DNA of 20,217 nucleotides from a virus, in IMG/VR virus record IMGVR_UViG_3300028025_005681, positions 1 to 20,217 of that record. The stretch is one strand, 5' to 3'. This document shows, piece by piece, positions 7,550-14,969 of the stretch (positions are counted from its first letter, which is position 1; every line of letters starts with the position of its first letter). The notes beneath the pieces were generated by a model. The model saw nothing but the letters and a program-made list of their open reading frames with translations. It was not told the origin of the DNA and searched no databases. A program made the position numbers and the translations under genes.

Positions 7550-9151
7550 ATGCCTGCAAACTTCAACTTAAATATTGATCCTGTTACAGGTGAACCCATT
7601 GTTCAACAAGGCCAAATGCCAATGTCTCCACAAGCCTCACCTATGCTTGCGCCTATTCCACAAAAATTAACAACAGCCCAAATGGAAGAAATAGATGCAG
7701 CCAATGCTTCTGCTACTGCTGCTATTCCTCAAAACATAGCTGCGTTGCAAGCTGCTGGGATACCTTTAGTTGGAGCAGGCCCTCAAAGCACACAGCAGGC
7801 TAACCAGTCTGGCAATCCATTTGCCTTTCTTAGCAAAGGCCAATCACAACAACAAGACAATGGCATTGACCTTTATAAGCAATCACAACAATTGCAGCAG
7901 TCTGCAACTCCATCCGGGCAAGCATCTTCTATTGAAAGGCCAACGCTCCAGACTGCGCAGCCACAAGCTCCAACTGGCCCAATGTTTATACCTGTTCAAA
8001 GCAGACAACAGACAGATACAAACCAAACCACAACACAAGGCTTAACCGCTCAAAGCAAAAAAGATCTGGAATCCGCTAACACGCTCATGACAAGTGCTAT
8101 GGAGCGCCAGGGAGCGTTGGAATCAGAAAAAACAAAGCAACAAGGTTTAGACAAACAAGAGCTGGCCCGTATAGAAGGAGAACAATTAACCGCAGAAAAG
8201 CTAGCCAGAGATGCGCAAAGACAAAAAGAAATAGAAGCCCAAAAACAGTTAGACGCTTCAGCTCAAGACATGCTCAATTATGAGTTTGATCAAAACCGTG
8301 TCTGGAAACGGGCCACAACTGGGGGTTCCATAGCAGCAGGAATAGGCATAGCTTTAGGTGCTCTAGCTCAAGGCTTTGGTGCCAAAAGCAATGCTGCATT
8401 GGATGCAATAGATAAGCAAATTAATAGAGATATCGAACAGCAGCGCATGGAATACGAAAAGATAAAAGACAAGACTAGAGCGCAAGACAGTGCTTATGGA
8501 CGCTTGCGACAACTGGGTATGGATGACAGTCAAGCCCGTACACAGCTGCAAAAAGCCACATATAGCCAAATTCAAAACAAGTTGGAAGCTGGGCTGACAC
8601 AAAAATTTGGGCCAGAAGAGGCAAAGATAAAAGCTGATATGGCCATGGCTACACAAAACATGAGACTCGCCGAGGCCACAAAAGAGCAACAGAGCAAAGT
8701 AAAGGGAAGCACAGTCACTAAACAGACAGAAATGAAACAAGTCTCTGGCGGTGGTGGCAAAGGAATAACGGGCTATGACAATAAACCACTATCGGGAGAA
8801 ATGGCAAAACAGGTTGGCTTCATGGACGGCTTCCTATCGGATCTAGGTCTAATGAAAAACGCAATTAAAAAAGGAGATACCCGCTATAAATTCGGCAAAG
8901 ACAATGAATTCACAAGAGCACAGACTAGAGCTGCTGAAAACCTTGGTAGGCTACAGTCCGGTGGGGCTGTGACCGAAGGAGAAATGAAGATATTTGAAGG
9001 TATTTTAAAAGGCTTCTGGGACAATCCTCAAGAGTCCTTACAGCGTCTCCAAGAACAAGAAAACATTATTATGGGCCGCAGAAATGCAATCACCCCGACT
9101 CCGTTTTCAAGTTATCACGGGAATACAGGAACAGGGAGGCCCGTTGAATGA
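7550..9151 (+). CDS. internal virion / ejection-type protein (533 aa)
   Basis: The first 200 residues are Gln-, Pro- and Ser-rich low-complexity sequence. Charged helices at about 170-240 (QKEIEAQKQLDASAQDML) are followed by a Gly/Ala-rich hydrophobic segment at about 257-277 (GGSIAAGIGIALGALAQGFG). Next comes SNAALDAIDKQINRDIEQQR, a combination I associate with podovirus internal or ejection proteins. A further long helical part ends near residue 500 with NIIMGRRNAITP. A role in crossing the host envelope with the genome is inferred. The start is ATG 7550 with AGGGAGG at 7534-7540. It is coupled downstream by an ATGA overlap. Confidence 0.65.
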   Translation: MPANFNLNIDPVTGEPIVQQGQMPMSPQASPMLAPIPQKLTTAQMEEIDAANASATAAIPQNIAALQAAGIPLVGAGPQSTQQANQSGNPFAFLSKGQSQQQDNGIDLYKQSQQLQQSATPSGQASSIERPTLQTAQPQAPTGPMFIPVQSRQQTDTNQTTTQGLTAQSKKDLESANTLMTSAMERQGALESEKTKQQGLDKQELARIEGEQLTAEKLARDAQRQKEIEAQKQLDASAQDMLNYEFDQNRVWKRATTGGSIAAGIGIALGALAQGFGAKSNAALDAIDKQINRDIEQQRMEYEKIKDKTRAQDSAYGRLRQLGMDDSQARTQLQKATYSQIQNKLEAGLTQKFGPEEAKIKADMAMATQNMRLAEATKEQQSKVKGSTVTKQTEMKQVSGGGGKGITGYDNKPLSGEMAKQVGFMDGFLSDLGLMKNAIKKGDTRYKFGKDNEFTRAQTRAAENLGRLQSGGAVTEGEMKIFEGILKGFWDNPQESLQRLQEQENIIMGRRNAITPTPFSSYHGNTGTGRPVE

Positions 9152-11880
9152 GTAAAGAGCAGCAGGCACCTGTTCCAACTGTGCGTTTATGGGACGGCAG
9201 TCAATATAAGTCTCTAGATCAGCAATCTGCTTTAAATGAACTGACTAGCCCTACTGGACAGATGGGTTTTAAACAGGGCGACGAGCTGTTTTTTAAATAC
9301 CCCGATGGAGCTATAGGGCGGGCCAAAAATGCCAATGACTTTTTAGAAGCTGTAAAAGCTGGTGGTCAAGAGATAGACAAGCGCACTTTCGAGCTGCGCA
9401 AAGAAGCCCGTGGTGTGCTAGGCACTGCGACTGCTTTTGGCTCAAGCGCTTTAAGCAGTGCAACGTTTGGCGGCAGTGATGTTATTGCCCGTGGCCTAGA
9501 TGAATTGTCTGGCAACAAGTTTGGTATCACCGATCGCATTAAGGCAAGCCAAGAGGCCAGCCCTATAGCTTCCACGTTGGGTAGCGTCACAGGCGCAGTG
9601 GGTTCTGCTGTGCTACTCCCCGGTGGCGGCTTAGTGGGCCAAGCCAGTAGGCTAGCCACAGGAGCCGTTGCAAAGACCGCAGGCGGTGCTTTGGGCAGCT
9701 TAGCAGCCAAAGGAACCTTGGGTGCTATTGCCAGCAGTGGGGCTAAGCTTGCAGCCACTGGAGCTATTGAAGGTGGTTTGCAGGGCGTAGGCCAGACCAT
9801 TTCACAGCAGGCCTTGCAGTCTACTCCGCAGGGTGTTGTGGAAAGTCTTGTTGCCAATGTGGGCACTGGAGTCATATTTGGCGGTGGTGTGGGTGGTGCA
9901 TTAGGAGCAGGTGGTAAAGCCTTAGCTCCCGTTGTAGGTGGTGCAGGCAAAGCTTTCACGACTGTTACTAGTAAACTCAAAGGTCTTGACGCAAGCGAAG
10001 TCGCAGCAGCCAAAGAAATCTTTGAGCCCGGAAGTGAAGCTCTCAAAGTGTTGCGTAGCCCACAAAAGTTTGAAGAGCAGGTGGCAAGCTCAACTCAAAA
10101 ACTTATGAACGACATCGAAACTTCAGGGATAGAGGCTTCTAGTAAGCTCAATAAACTTATTGAAGATACGGCTACTGATCCCATTAAGGGGGCCCAAGCT
10201 AAGACCGTTGTTTTAGACCACATGGGTGCACTATCCAAAGATCCAAGTTTATCACCCAAAGTCAAAACAGTTTTGAGCGACATACAACGCAAGCTCGCTC
10301 CCATGACTGATGACGAGTTAAGAGCAGTTGAAACAACGTTAGGCAGCCTTGAGGTAAAGCTGACTCAAAACTTAACTGCTGCTGAAAGGGAAAGCGTACA
10401 GTCACAGGCTGAAGCACTGAAAAGAAGGCTGACGCTAGACAGTCCAGAGAATGCTTTACAGAATTTGCGTGAAATTAGACGTGACGTTTCGGAAGCCCAA
10501 AGGGACTTCCAAAAAGCCTATACCATGACAGGAGATAGGGAAGCCAATTTAGGTTTAAAACAGCTCGACAGTTTAAACTCAGTCCTTAAAAAGACAGTCT
10601 GGGACGAGAACACTTTCGGCCCACAGGCTGGTCTATTGGCAGATCTAGACGAGGCTATAGCTAAGCGTTATTCAGCTTTCAATGCTCTTAAAGAAACTGG
10701 AGCAGTGAAAAAAGAAGGAGCTGGTTTTGTATTGAAACGAAATGGCGTCAAAGCTCTTTTGAGGGACGAGAAAAACGCTGGCCTTATAGAAGACCTTTTG
10801 GCAGCAGAGCACCGTGTCCAGTCTGTGGGTTCACAACTCACAGGTGAGGCTATGGAACAAACGGTTTCTGATCTACCCAAGATGATACAAGCTCGACAAA
10901 CTGTGCGCTCACTTTTCGACAATGAGCTGATGACTGGGCGTTCACTTGGCCCCGGCATGGCAGGCTTTGCTATAGGTGGAGCACCGGGGGCACTCCTAGC
11001 CCATGCTCTTGAAAACCCTGGGCAAATAACTAAATTCCTAGCTAACCGTTACTCTGATGCTCTTAAAGTTGGAAAGTTGGTTGATAAGGATGCAAGCTGG
11101 GGTATCCTGCAAGGGCTGGCCTCAACACTCAATGACAAAGCCCGTGCTGATGCTTATAGCCGTGACTTAGAGGCCCAAAGCCAGCAGTCTGCCCTAGACA
11201 CCTCTAAGGTCATTAACCGTGCCACTAGTGGGCTTTTAAACCGTGAGCGTAGCCCATCCGTTACACCTAGCTCTGTTTACACCCCCCAAGATTTACAAAA
11301 GACTAAAGAGATGCTTGCCAGCCCTGCCTCTTTTGACAATGTGGGAGACCCCGTTCTCAAGGCCAGCCTCATGACACAACGTCAATTAGTGGAAGGCTAT
11401 CTCAACTCTAAGATGCCACCACAAAGGACAGACAGTGTGGGCTTTGAGAAGCAGCCCACTAAGCAGCAGCTGGTTTCTTTTGGACGCACGGTAGAAGCTG
11501 CAACAAACCCTATTAAAGTTATAGAGGACATAGGTAAAGGCCACGTTAGCCGTGAGGGATTGGAGACACTACAAGCTGTGTATCCTGCTCTTTATGAAGC
11601 TTTAAAAGAAGAAATTAAAGGCACAATAAAAAATGAACCTCACTTAAAGAACAAAGCCATTATTGCCCAAATAATAGGGACAGAAAATATTGCCAGTCGG
11701 GCTAAGAGATCTATGGATTTATGGGCTATAGCTTTCAGTGAAGAGCAGAAAGATCAGGCCACGGGCGGATTAAACCTTGATATGAATGGCCCACAACAAG
11801 GTGGTGGTGCTATGCCAAAGCTCAAGGGCATTGGTAGTATGGGAGCTGGTCAAAGCCCTAAGCGTGGAGCATTAGCCTAA
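9148..11880 (+). CDS. large internal virion / DNA-ejection-type protein (910 aa)
   Basis: ATG 9148 overlaps the previous stop codon (ATGA) and has AGGGAGG at 9133-9139. Residues about 1-80 form a small domain (VRLWDGSQYKSLDQQSALNE). Residues about 104-155 contain ATFGGSDVIARGLDEL and ASPIASTLGSVTGAVGS, a pattern found near the N-terminus of large phage ejection proteins ('t.G.sD.....g........e.nP.a...G...G'). Residues about 145-290 are very rich in Gly/Ala with several hydrophobic stretches, which could insert in a membrane. From about 300 to 650 it is long, charged and helical. The C-terminal 250 residues include a second helical block and a Gly-rich tail. I found no catalytic motif of a transglycosylase. 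It probably corresponds functionally to T7 gp16-type proteins, by position only. Confidence 0.65.
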   Translation: MSKEQQAPVPTVRLWDGSQYKSLDQQSALNELTSPTGQMGFKQGDELFFKYPDGAIGRAKNANDFLEAVKAGGQEIDKRTFELRKEARGVLGTATAFGSSALSSATFGGSDVIARGLDELSGNKFGITDRIKASQEASPIASTLGSVTGAVGSAVLLPGGGLVGQASRLATGAVAKTAGGALGSLAAKGTLGAIASSGAKLAATGAIEGGLQGVGQTISQQALQSTPQGVVESLVANVGTGVIFGGGVGGALGAGGKALAPVVGGAGKAFTTVTSKLKGLDASEVAAAKEIFEPGSEALKVLRSPQKFEEQVASSTQKLMNDIETSGIEASSKLNKLIEDTATDPIKGAQAKTVVLDHMGALSKDPSLSPKVKTVLSDIQRKLAPMTDDELRAVETTLGSLEVKLTQNLTAAERESVQSQAEALKRRLTLDSPENALQNLREIRRDVSEAQRDFQKAYTMTGDREANLGLKQLDSLNSVLKKTVWDENTFGPQAGLLADLDEAIAKRYSAFNALKETGAVKKEGAGFVLKRNGVKALLRDEKNAGLIEDLLAAEHRVQSVGSQLTGEAMEQTVSDLPKMIQARQTVRSLFDNELMTGRSLGPGMAGFAIGGAPGALLAHALENPGQITKFLANRYSDALKVGKLVDKDASWGILQGLASTLNDKARADAYSRDLEAQSQQSALDTSKVINRATSGLLNRERSPSVTPSSVYTPQDLQKTKEMLASPASFDNVGDPVLKASLMTQRQLVEGYLNSKMPPQRTDSVGFEKQPTKQQLVSFGRTVEAATNPIKVIEDIGKGHVSREGLETLQAVYPALYEALKEEIKGTIKNEPHLKNKAIIAQIIGTENIASRAKRSMDLWAIAFSEEQKDQATGGLNLDMNGPQQGGGAMPKLKGIGSMGAGQSPKRGALA

Positions 11881-11883
11881 TAT

Positions 11884-12456
11884 ATGAAACAAAAGATTAA
11901 GCATGAAATTAAGCAGACACCCATTGAACAACTCCATATGTATGCTCGCAATGCAAGAACTCATAGCGGTGAGCAGGTTAAGAGAATTGCAGAAAGCATC
12001 CAAGAATTTGGATTCCTGAATCCAATCCTTGTGGATAGTGCAAGTAAAGAAATTATTGCAGGCCATGGAAGGCTACTAGCAGCACGTGAGCTAGGGCTAG
12101 AAACAGTTCCCGTTGTCTTCTATAACCACCTGACAGATACGCAAAGGCGTGCTTACACGCTTGCAGACAATAAGCTGGCTTTGGATGCAGGCTGGGACGA
12201 GGATTTGTTGAAGCTAGAGCTAGATGAATTGAAGCTAGAGGATTTTGATCTAGACGTGATTGGCTTTGAAGGCTTTGATTTTAATACAATAAATAATGAT
12301 AGTGAGTTTAAACCAAATTTACCCAAAGAGGATAATGAAGATAGGAAAGGTATTGATTATGAGCAAAAATTTGAAATGATCATAATTGCAGAATCAGAAC
12401 AGCAAGAATTATTTGAAGAAATGACATCAAGAGGAATTTCATGCAAGATTTTATAG
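11884..12456 (+). CDS. ParB-like N-terminal-domain protein (190 aa)
   Basis: Residues about 10-105 form a ParB/Srx-type domain: PIEQLHMYARNARTHSGEQV, AESIQEFGFLNPILVD, then IIAGHGRLLAARELGLETVP with the G60-H-G-R63 core motif, and finally RAYTLADNKLALDAGWDE. The rest is an acidic linker (LDELKLEDFDLDVIGFEGFD) and a short alpha/beta tail (KFEMIIIAESEQQELFEEMT then RGISCKIL). In phages such domains commonly sit next to a DNA methyltransferase. Here the partner is instead an ABC-ATPase/GNAT protein, whose start codon overlaps this gene by 16 bases. A role in recognising DNA sites or binding CTP is known for relatives and is inferred here. The Shine-Dalgarno sequence is weak (TGGAG, 14 bases upstream). 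The last third of the gene is markedly more AT-rich than the first two. Confidence 0.82.
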   Translation: MKQKIKHEIKQTPIEQLHMYARNARTHSGEQVKRIAESIQEFGFLNPILVDSASKEIIAGHGRLLAARELGLETVPVVFYNHLTDTQRRAYTLADNKLALDAGWDEDLLKLELDELKLEDFDLDVIGFEGFDFNTINNDSEFKPNLPKEDNEDRKGIDYEQKFEMIIIAESEQQELFEEMTSRGISCKIL

Positions 12457-13538
12457 TTAATTTAAATTCTGAAATTCAAAAAAGTTTTTTATGTATCAAA
12501 GCAGCTAATAGCCAAGATATAGATATACATAAAAAGTCTGAATTTAAAAAAATAATTCGTGCAGATATAGACTCCCCTTATCATATAGGGTTAATAGCTG
12601 GGAATAGTGGGAGTGGGAAAACGACTCTAGCTAGAGAATGTTTCAAAGGTTATTTCAAAGAACAACCAATTTTAAATTTAAATAAATCTATTATAGACCA
12701 ATTTCCTAAACATTATTCGTATGAAGACTGTCAAAAACAATTAAGTTTTATAGGCCTGACTTCTGTTCCTTGTTGGATACGTCCAGCTTATACATTGTCT
12801 AATGGGCAACGTTTTCGAGCAGAAGTCGCTTTACAATGTGCTTTTGCTGGTGATGACGTTGTTGTTATAGATGAGTGGACGAGCGTAGTTGATAGAACGG
12901 TGGCAAAAGTCATGTCTCATAGCATTCAAAAATTCGCTAGAAAAATGAATAAAAAAATTGTCCTTCTTTCATGCCACCATGACGTTATTGATTGGCTTCA
13001 GCCAGACTGGGTTATTGATACCAATACAGATGAATTTGAATGTCGGAGGGGGCGAAGTCATGACAGAAAAGAACAACTCAACTTTACCATTAGAGAATTA
13101 CAAAACGGAAAATATTGGAAAAATTTTAGCCGTTATCACTATTTAAGTCAAAATCTGCCAGGAGGAAAAAAGTTTTATTATGGGCTATTCCATAAATACA
13201 CTCCAATAGGATTTATGTGTTTTGCTAATTATGTATTTGGTAGACGAAATATATTGCATTCCAATCGTATAGTCATTTTGCCTGATTATTGTGGATTAGG
13301 ACTTGCTAAAGAATTTGTCAATAAAGCGTGTCTTGATATGGCTTCAAAAGGTTATGATATAAGAGAAAAAAATAGTAGCTATCCAAGATATAATCAATTA
13401 AAAAATGATCCTAATTGGATTTTATTGTCTACCGATTTTAAAACACCTAGATCTTCATCTGCCAAAGAAAGCAGAACCATAAGACAAAGAAACAATGTTC
13501 GTTTTTGGTCTTGGAAATTTATTGGCAATCAAGTTTGA
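12441..13538 (+). CDS. ABC-type ATPase fused to GNAT/Mom-like acyltransferase domain (365 aa)
   Basis: The N-terminal ATPase half has all the ABC elements in order: Walker A GNSGSGKT (residues 54-61), signature LSNGQ (119-123, a variant of LSGGQ), Walker B VVVIDE (140-145) followed by a D-loop-like SVVDR, and the switch histidine in LLSCHHD (175-181). No membrane segment is present, so it is not a transporter. The C-terminal half (about 215-365) reads FSRYHYLSQNLPGGK, YYGLF, IGFMCF and NRIVILPDYCGLGLAKEFV. The last is a GNAT motif-A strand and acyl-CoA pyrophosphate loop, with D282-x-x-G285-x-G287 where most GNATs have R/Q-x-x-G-x-G/A. I recall the 'HYL...YYG.F....Gf' layout from Mom-type and related phage acyltransferases. 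The start has GAGG at 12431-12434. Base composition is strongly AT-rich. The gene converges on the minus-strand gene with 10 bases of overlap. Its substrate is unknown; DNA is the leading guess. Confidence 0.82.
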   Translation: MQDFIVNLNSEIQKSFLCIKAANSQDIDIHKKSEFKKIIRADIDSPYHIGLIAGNSGSGKTTLARECFKGYFKEQPILNLNKSIIDQFPKHYSYEDCQKQLSFIGLTSVPCWIRPAYTLSNGQRFRAEVALQCAFAGDDVVVIDEWTSVVDRTVAKVMSHSIQKFARKMNKKIVLLSCHHDVIDWLQPDWVIDTNTDEFECRRGRSHDRKEQLNFTIRELQNGKYWKNFSRYHYLSQNLPGGKKFYYGLFHKYTPIGFMCFANYVFGRRNILHSNRIVILPDYCGLGLAKEFVNKACLDMASKGYDIREKNSSYPRYNQLKNDPNWILLSTDFKTPRSSSAKESRTIRQRNNVRFWSWKFIGNQV

Positions 13539-13894
13539 CTTTGAACCGTGAGCTTTGCTAACCATTTCTCATTGCCTATAGCATTTATAGCTAAGTCCCA
13601 ACCCCCTAGTAGAAACTTCCTTTTATATTTCGGATAGCCTTTTACAGCCATGCTTTCTGCAAAGTGTAGGAACTCTTCCTGCGCATAATCGTAGGGCACT
13701 AGCTCGCTTTGGTAGTAGTGATACACTTTGTCACCATGAAAGTCTTTTTCAGAGTGAACATAAGTGTCATAGCCTTTTAGTTTGAGCCAAAAGGCTGCAA
13801 GCTCTTTAGGCCCTAGCTGGTAAGCATATTCAGCCTTCCTGGCAATGCTTAGTGGCTGCTCCTGTTTTTGCTGTGGTAAATTGTCTATAGCCAT
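13529..13894 (-). CDS. minus-strand protein of unknown function (121 aa)
   Basis: The likely start is the ATG complementary to 13892-13894, with GGAGA about 11 bases upstream on the minus strand. A longer frame to 13966 exists, but its extra residues come from sequence that codes on the plus strand. The protein begins MAIDNLPQQKQEQPLSIARK. It has a compact aromatic-rich body: AYQLGPKELAAFWLKLKGYD, YHYYQSELVPYDYAQEEFLH and YPKYKRKFLLGGWDLA. It is soluble, with no signal or membrane segment. I do not recognise it. It converges with the ABC/GNAT gene and diverges from the packaging cluster. It is the second gene in the window to run against the late transcription direction. Confidence 0.68.
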   Translation of the reverse strand: MAIDNLPQQKQEQPLSIARKAEYAYQLGPKELAAFWLKLKGYDTYVHSEKDFHGDKVYHYYQSELVPYDYAQEEFLHFAESMAVKGYPKYKRKFLLGGWDLAINAIGNEKWLAKLTVQSQT

Positions 13895-14231
13895 GAAATT
13901 GAAATCTCCAAAAGAAACCGCAGAGGAGTTTATGCAATCTAAAATCAATACAAAGTTTAAAAACATACAACTGGCTGAAAGTCTATTGATGGGGCTAGGC
14001 GCAATCCTTCATAGCGAAATGCGGCATATGCAGACAGAAGCTAAAGATGGGCCTTTGAGCCACCGATCCTATGCCAAACTTATGGCACTTTCGAGTCAAG
14101 TTTCCAACTATGCAAAAGCTAGTCGAGATTTGGTCACAGCAGATACTCTTAGTCAATTTAATGACGATGACTTGGACGCTGCTTTAGAATTGGCTACTGG
14201 CAAACTTAGAAGTGTGGGGCTTTTGTTGTGA
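13893..14231 (+). CDS. small helical protein before the packaging genes, possible small terminase (112 aa)
   Basis: The product (MKLKSPKETAEEFMQSKINT...) is predicted to be nearly all helix, with an acidic C-terminus (FNDDDLDAALELATGKLR). It is the first gene of the cluster that ends in the large terminase. That position is where a small terminase subunit is expected, but I see no recognisable DNA-binding helix-turn-helix, so this is only a suggestion. The start is uncertain. ATG 13893 has a poor ribosome binding site and shares CATG with the start of the minus-strand gene. ATG 13932 (residue 14) has AGAGGAG three bases upstream, which is strong but unusually close. The stop overlaps the next gene's GTG start (GTGA). 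Confidence 0.68.
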   Translation: MKLKSPKETAEEFMQSKINTKFKNIQLAESLLMGLGAILHSEMRHMQTEAKDGPLSHRSYAKLMALSSQVSNYAKASRDLVTADTLSQFNDDDLDAALELATGKLRSVGLLL

Positions 14232-14710
14232 CTGTGTATAAAATAGACTCAACAGTTTTACCCTTTGTTTATATAGACAACTATTCTCAAAAAGACATCC
14301 CATTCATTTGTGCAACGTGGTCAAACTCTTTTCGGCATTCCCGGATAGGAAGCCTTTTATCAGTCCGTGAGTTTAAACGTTTCCACTATGAGTTAATGGC
14401 TGCTGTACTGGCCTACCCTAGCACTCAAGTCAGAGTTGTGAGACTCAAAGAAGATGATACAAGTCTATTGTCTTACGCAGTCTATGACGTGTGTGAAAGT
14501 GTTCTGCATTACACCTACACTAAATACGAGTACCGCAAGAATGGACTGGCTTGTAATTTGTGCTTAGGGAAAAACATAAAATTTGTGTCTATGGAATCTG
14601 ATTTGAAGCTTCCAAGCTTTCTGTGGCATTTAAAGCACCACCCCTATTTTCTTTTTGGAGTTATGCAATCCTATGGCTACAAAACCTGTCTTGACCGTCC
14701 AAAAGACTGA
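14228..14710 (+). CDS. GNAT-fold protein of the packaging cluster (160 aa)
   Basis: Residues 30-38 (TWSNSFRHS), a long helix at about 46-62, a beta strand with VRVVRL, and then LLSYAVYD form the front half of a GNAT-like fold. LHYTYTKYEYRKNGLACNLC (residues 93-112) is a good match to motif A, with the acyl-CoA loop R103-K-N-G106-L-A108. The C-terminal part (FLWHLKHHPYFLFGVM) is aromatic and probably packs against it. Small GNAT-like proteins are often found near phage terminase or portal genes; their function is unknown. The start is GTG 14228, overlapping the previous stop (GTGA) with GGGG about eight bases upstream; GTG 14234 is an alternative. The acyl acceptor cannot be told from the sequence. 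Confidence 0.68.
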   Translation: MTVYKIDSTVLPFVYIDNYSQKDIPFICATWSNSFRHSRIGSLLSVREFKRFHYELMAAVLAYPSTQVRVVRLKEDDTSLLSYAVYDVCESVLHYTYTKYEYRKNGLACNLCLGKNIKFVSMESDLKLPSFLWHLKHHPYFLFGVMQSYGYKTCLDRPKD

Positions 14711-14969
14711 AGTGACTCAAGTGACTGAAGCGACTCAAGTGACTGAATCATCACCTGAATCAAAGCGTTTTATCGAGGCAATTTATTTAGCCCAAGCTGT
14801 TCAATATGCAGGCACTATGCGTACATTTTTTAGGTTTGACGATGGTTTTGAGTTAGAGAAATGTGACGGCAATGTTATTGTGACTTCAAAAGATAAGGGC
14901 TATGGCAGGTATTTAGAAATTGGATTCTCTAACATTAGTGCAGTGCTGTGGAATTGTGGACAAGGCTAA
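14673..14969 (+). CDS. small protein with Thr/Glu/Val repeats (98 aa)
   Basis: I prefer ATG 14673; the upstream in-frame TTG at 14655 is the alternative. GGAG at 14657-14660 fits neither start ideally. The N-terminal 30 residues are a polar linker built of hexapeptide repeats (TEVTQV, TEATQV, TESS). After it come a helix (SKRFIEAIYLAQAVQYAGTM) and a small beta domain (RTFFRFDDGFELEKCDG and VIVTSKDKGYGRYLEIGFSN). It overlaps the GNAT gene upstream by 38 bases and the terminase gene downstream, so all are probably translated together. I do not recognise the family. Its place directly before TerL makes a packaging accessory role plausible. Confidence 0.6.
   Translation: MATKPVLTVQKTEVTQVTEATQVTESSPESKRFIEAIYLAQAVQYAGTMRTFFRFDDGFELEKCDGNVIVTSKDKGYGRYLEIGFSNISAVLWNCGQG
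14705..14747 (+). repeat. 18-bp tandem repeat in coding sequence
   Basis: GACTGAAGTGACTCAAGT (14705-14722) is followed by GACTGAAGCGACTCAAGT (14723-14740) and by a partial third copy, GACTGAA (14741-14747). The period is a multiple of three, and a 9-bp sub-period is also visible (GACTGAA/GACTCAA). The encoded sequence is a flexible Thr/Glu/Val/Gln linker. Confidence 0.75.

Noticed and set aside
8363-8760. Cys/Phe-rich minus-strand frames (125 and 62 codons)
   Set aside because: They are antisense to the charged helical part of the 533-aa protein. The composition is unnatural and no start signal is seen.
9366-10046. 226-codon minus-strand frame
   Set aside because: It is a Pro/Ala-rich shadow of the Gly/Ala-rich part of the 910-aa ejection-type protein, typical of antisense reading of such sequence.
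11884-13538. DNA methyltransferase expected next to the ParB-like domain
   Set aside because: No DPPY/NPPY-type or PC-type motif was found in either gene. The neighbour is an ABC-ATPase/GNAT protein.
12441-13538. ABC transporter ATPase
   Set aside because: ABC motifs are present, but there is no membrane partner in the window, and the second half of the same protein is a GNAT-like domain.
13845-13892. Upstream extension of the 112-aa gene to ATG 13845
   Set aside because: The extra residues are Cys-rich and unlike the rest (LSGCSCFCCGK), lie opposite the minus-strand gene, and have no ribosome binding site.
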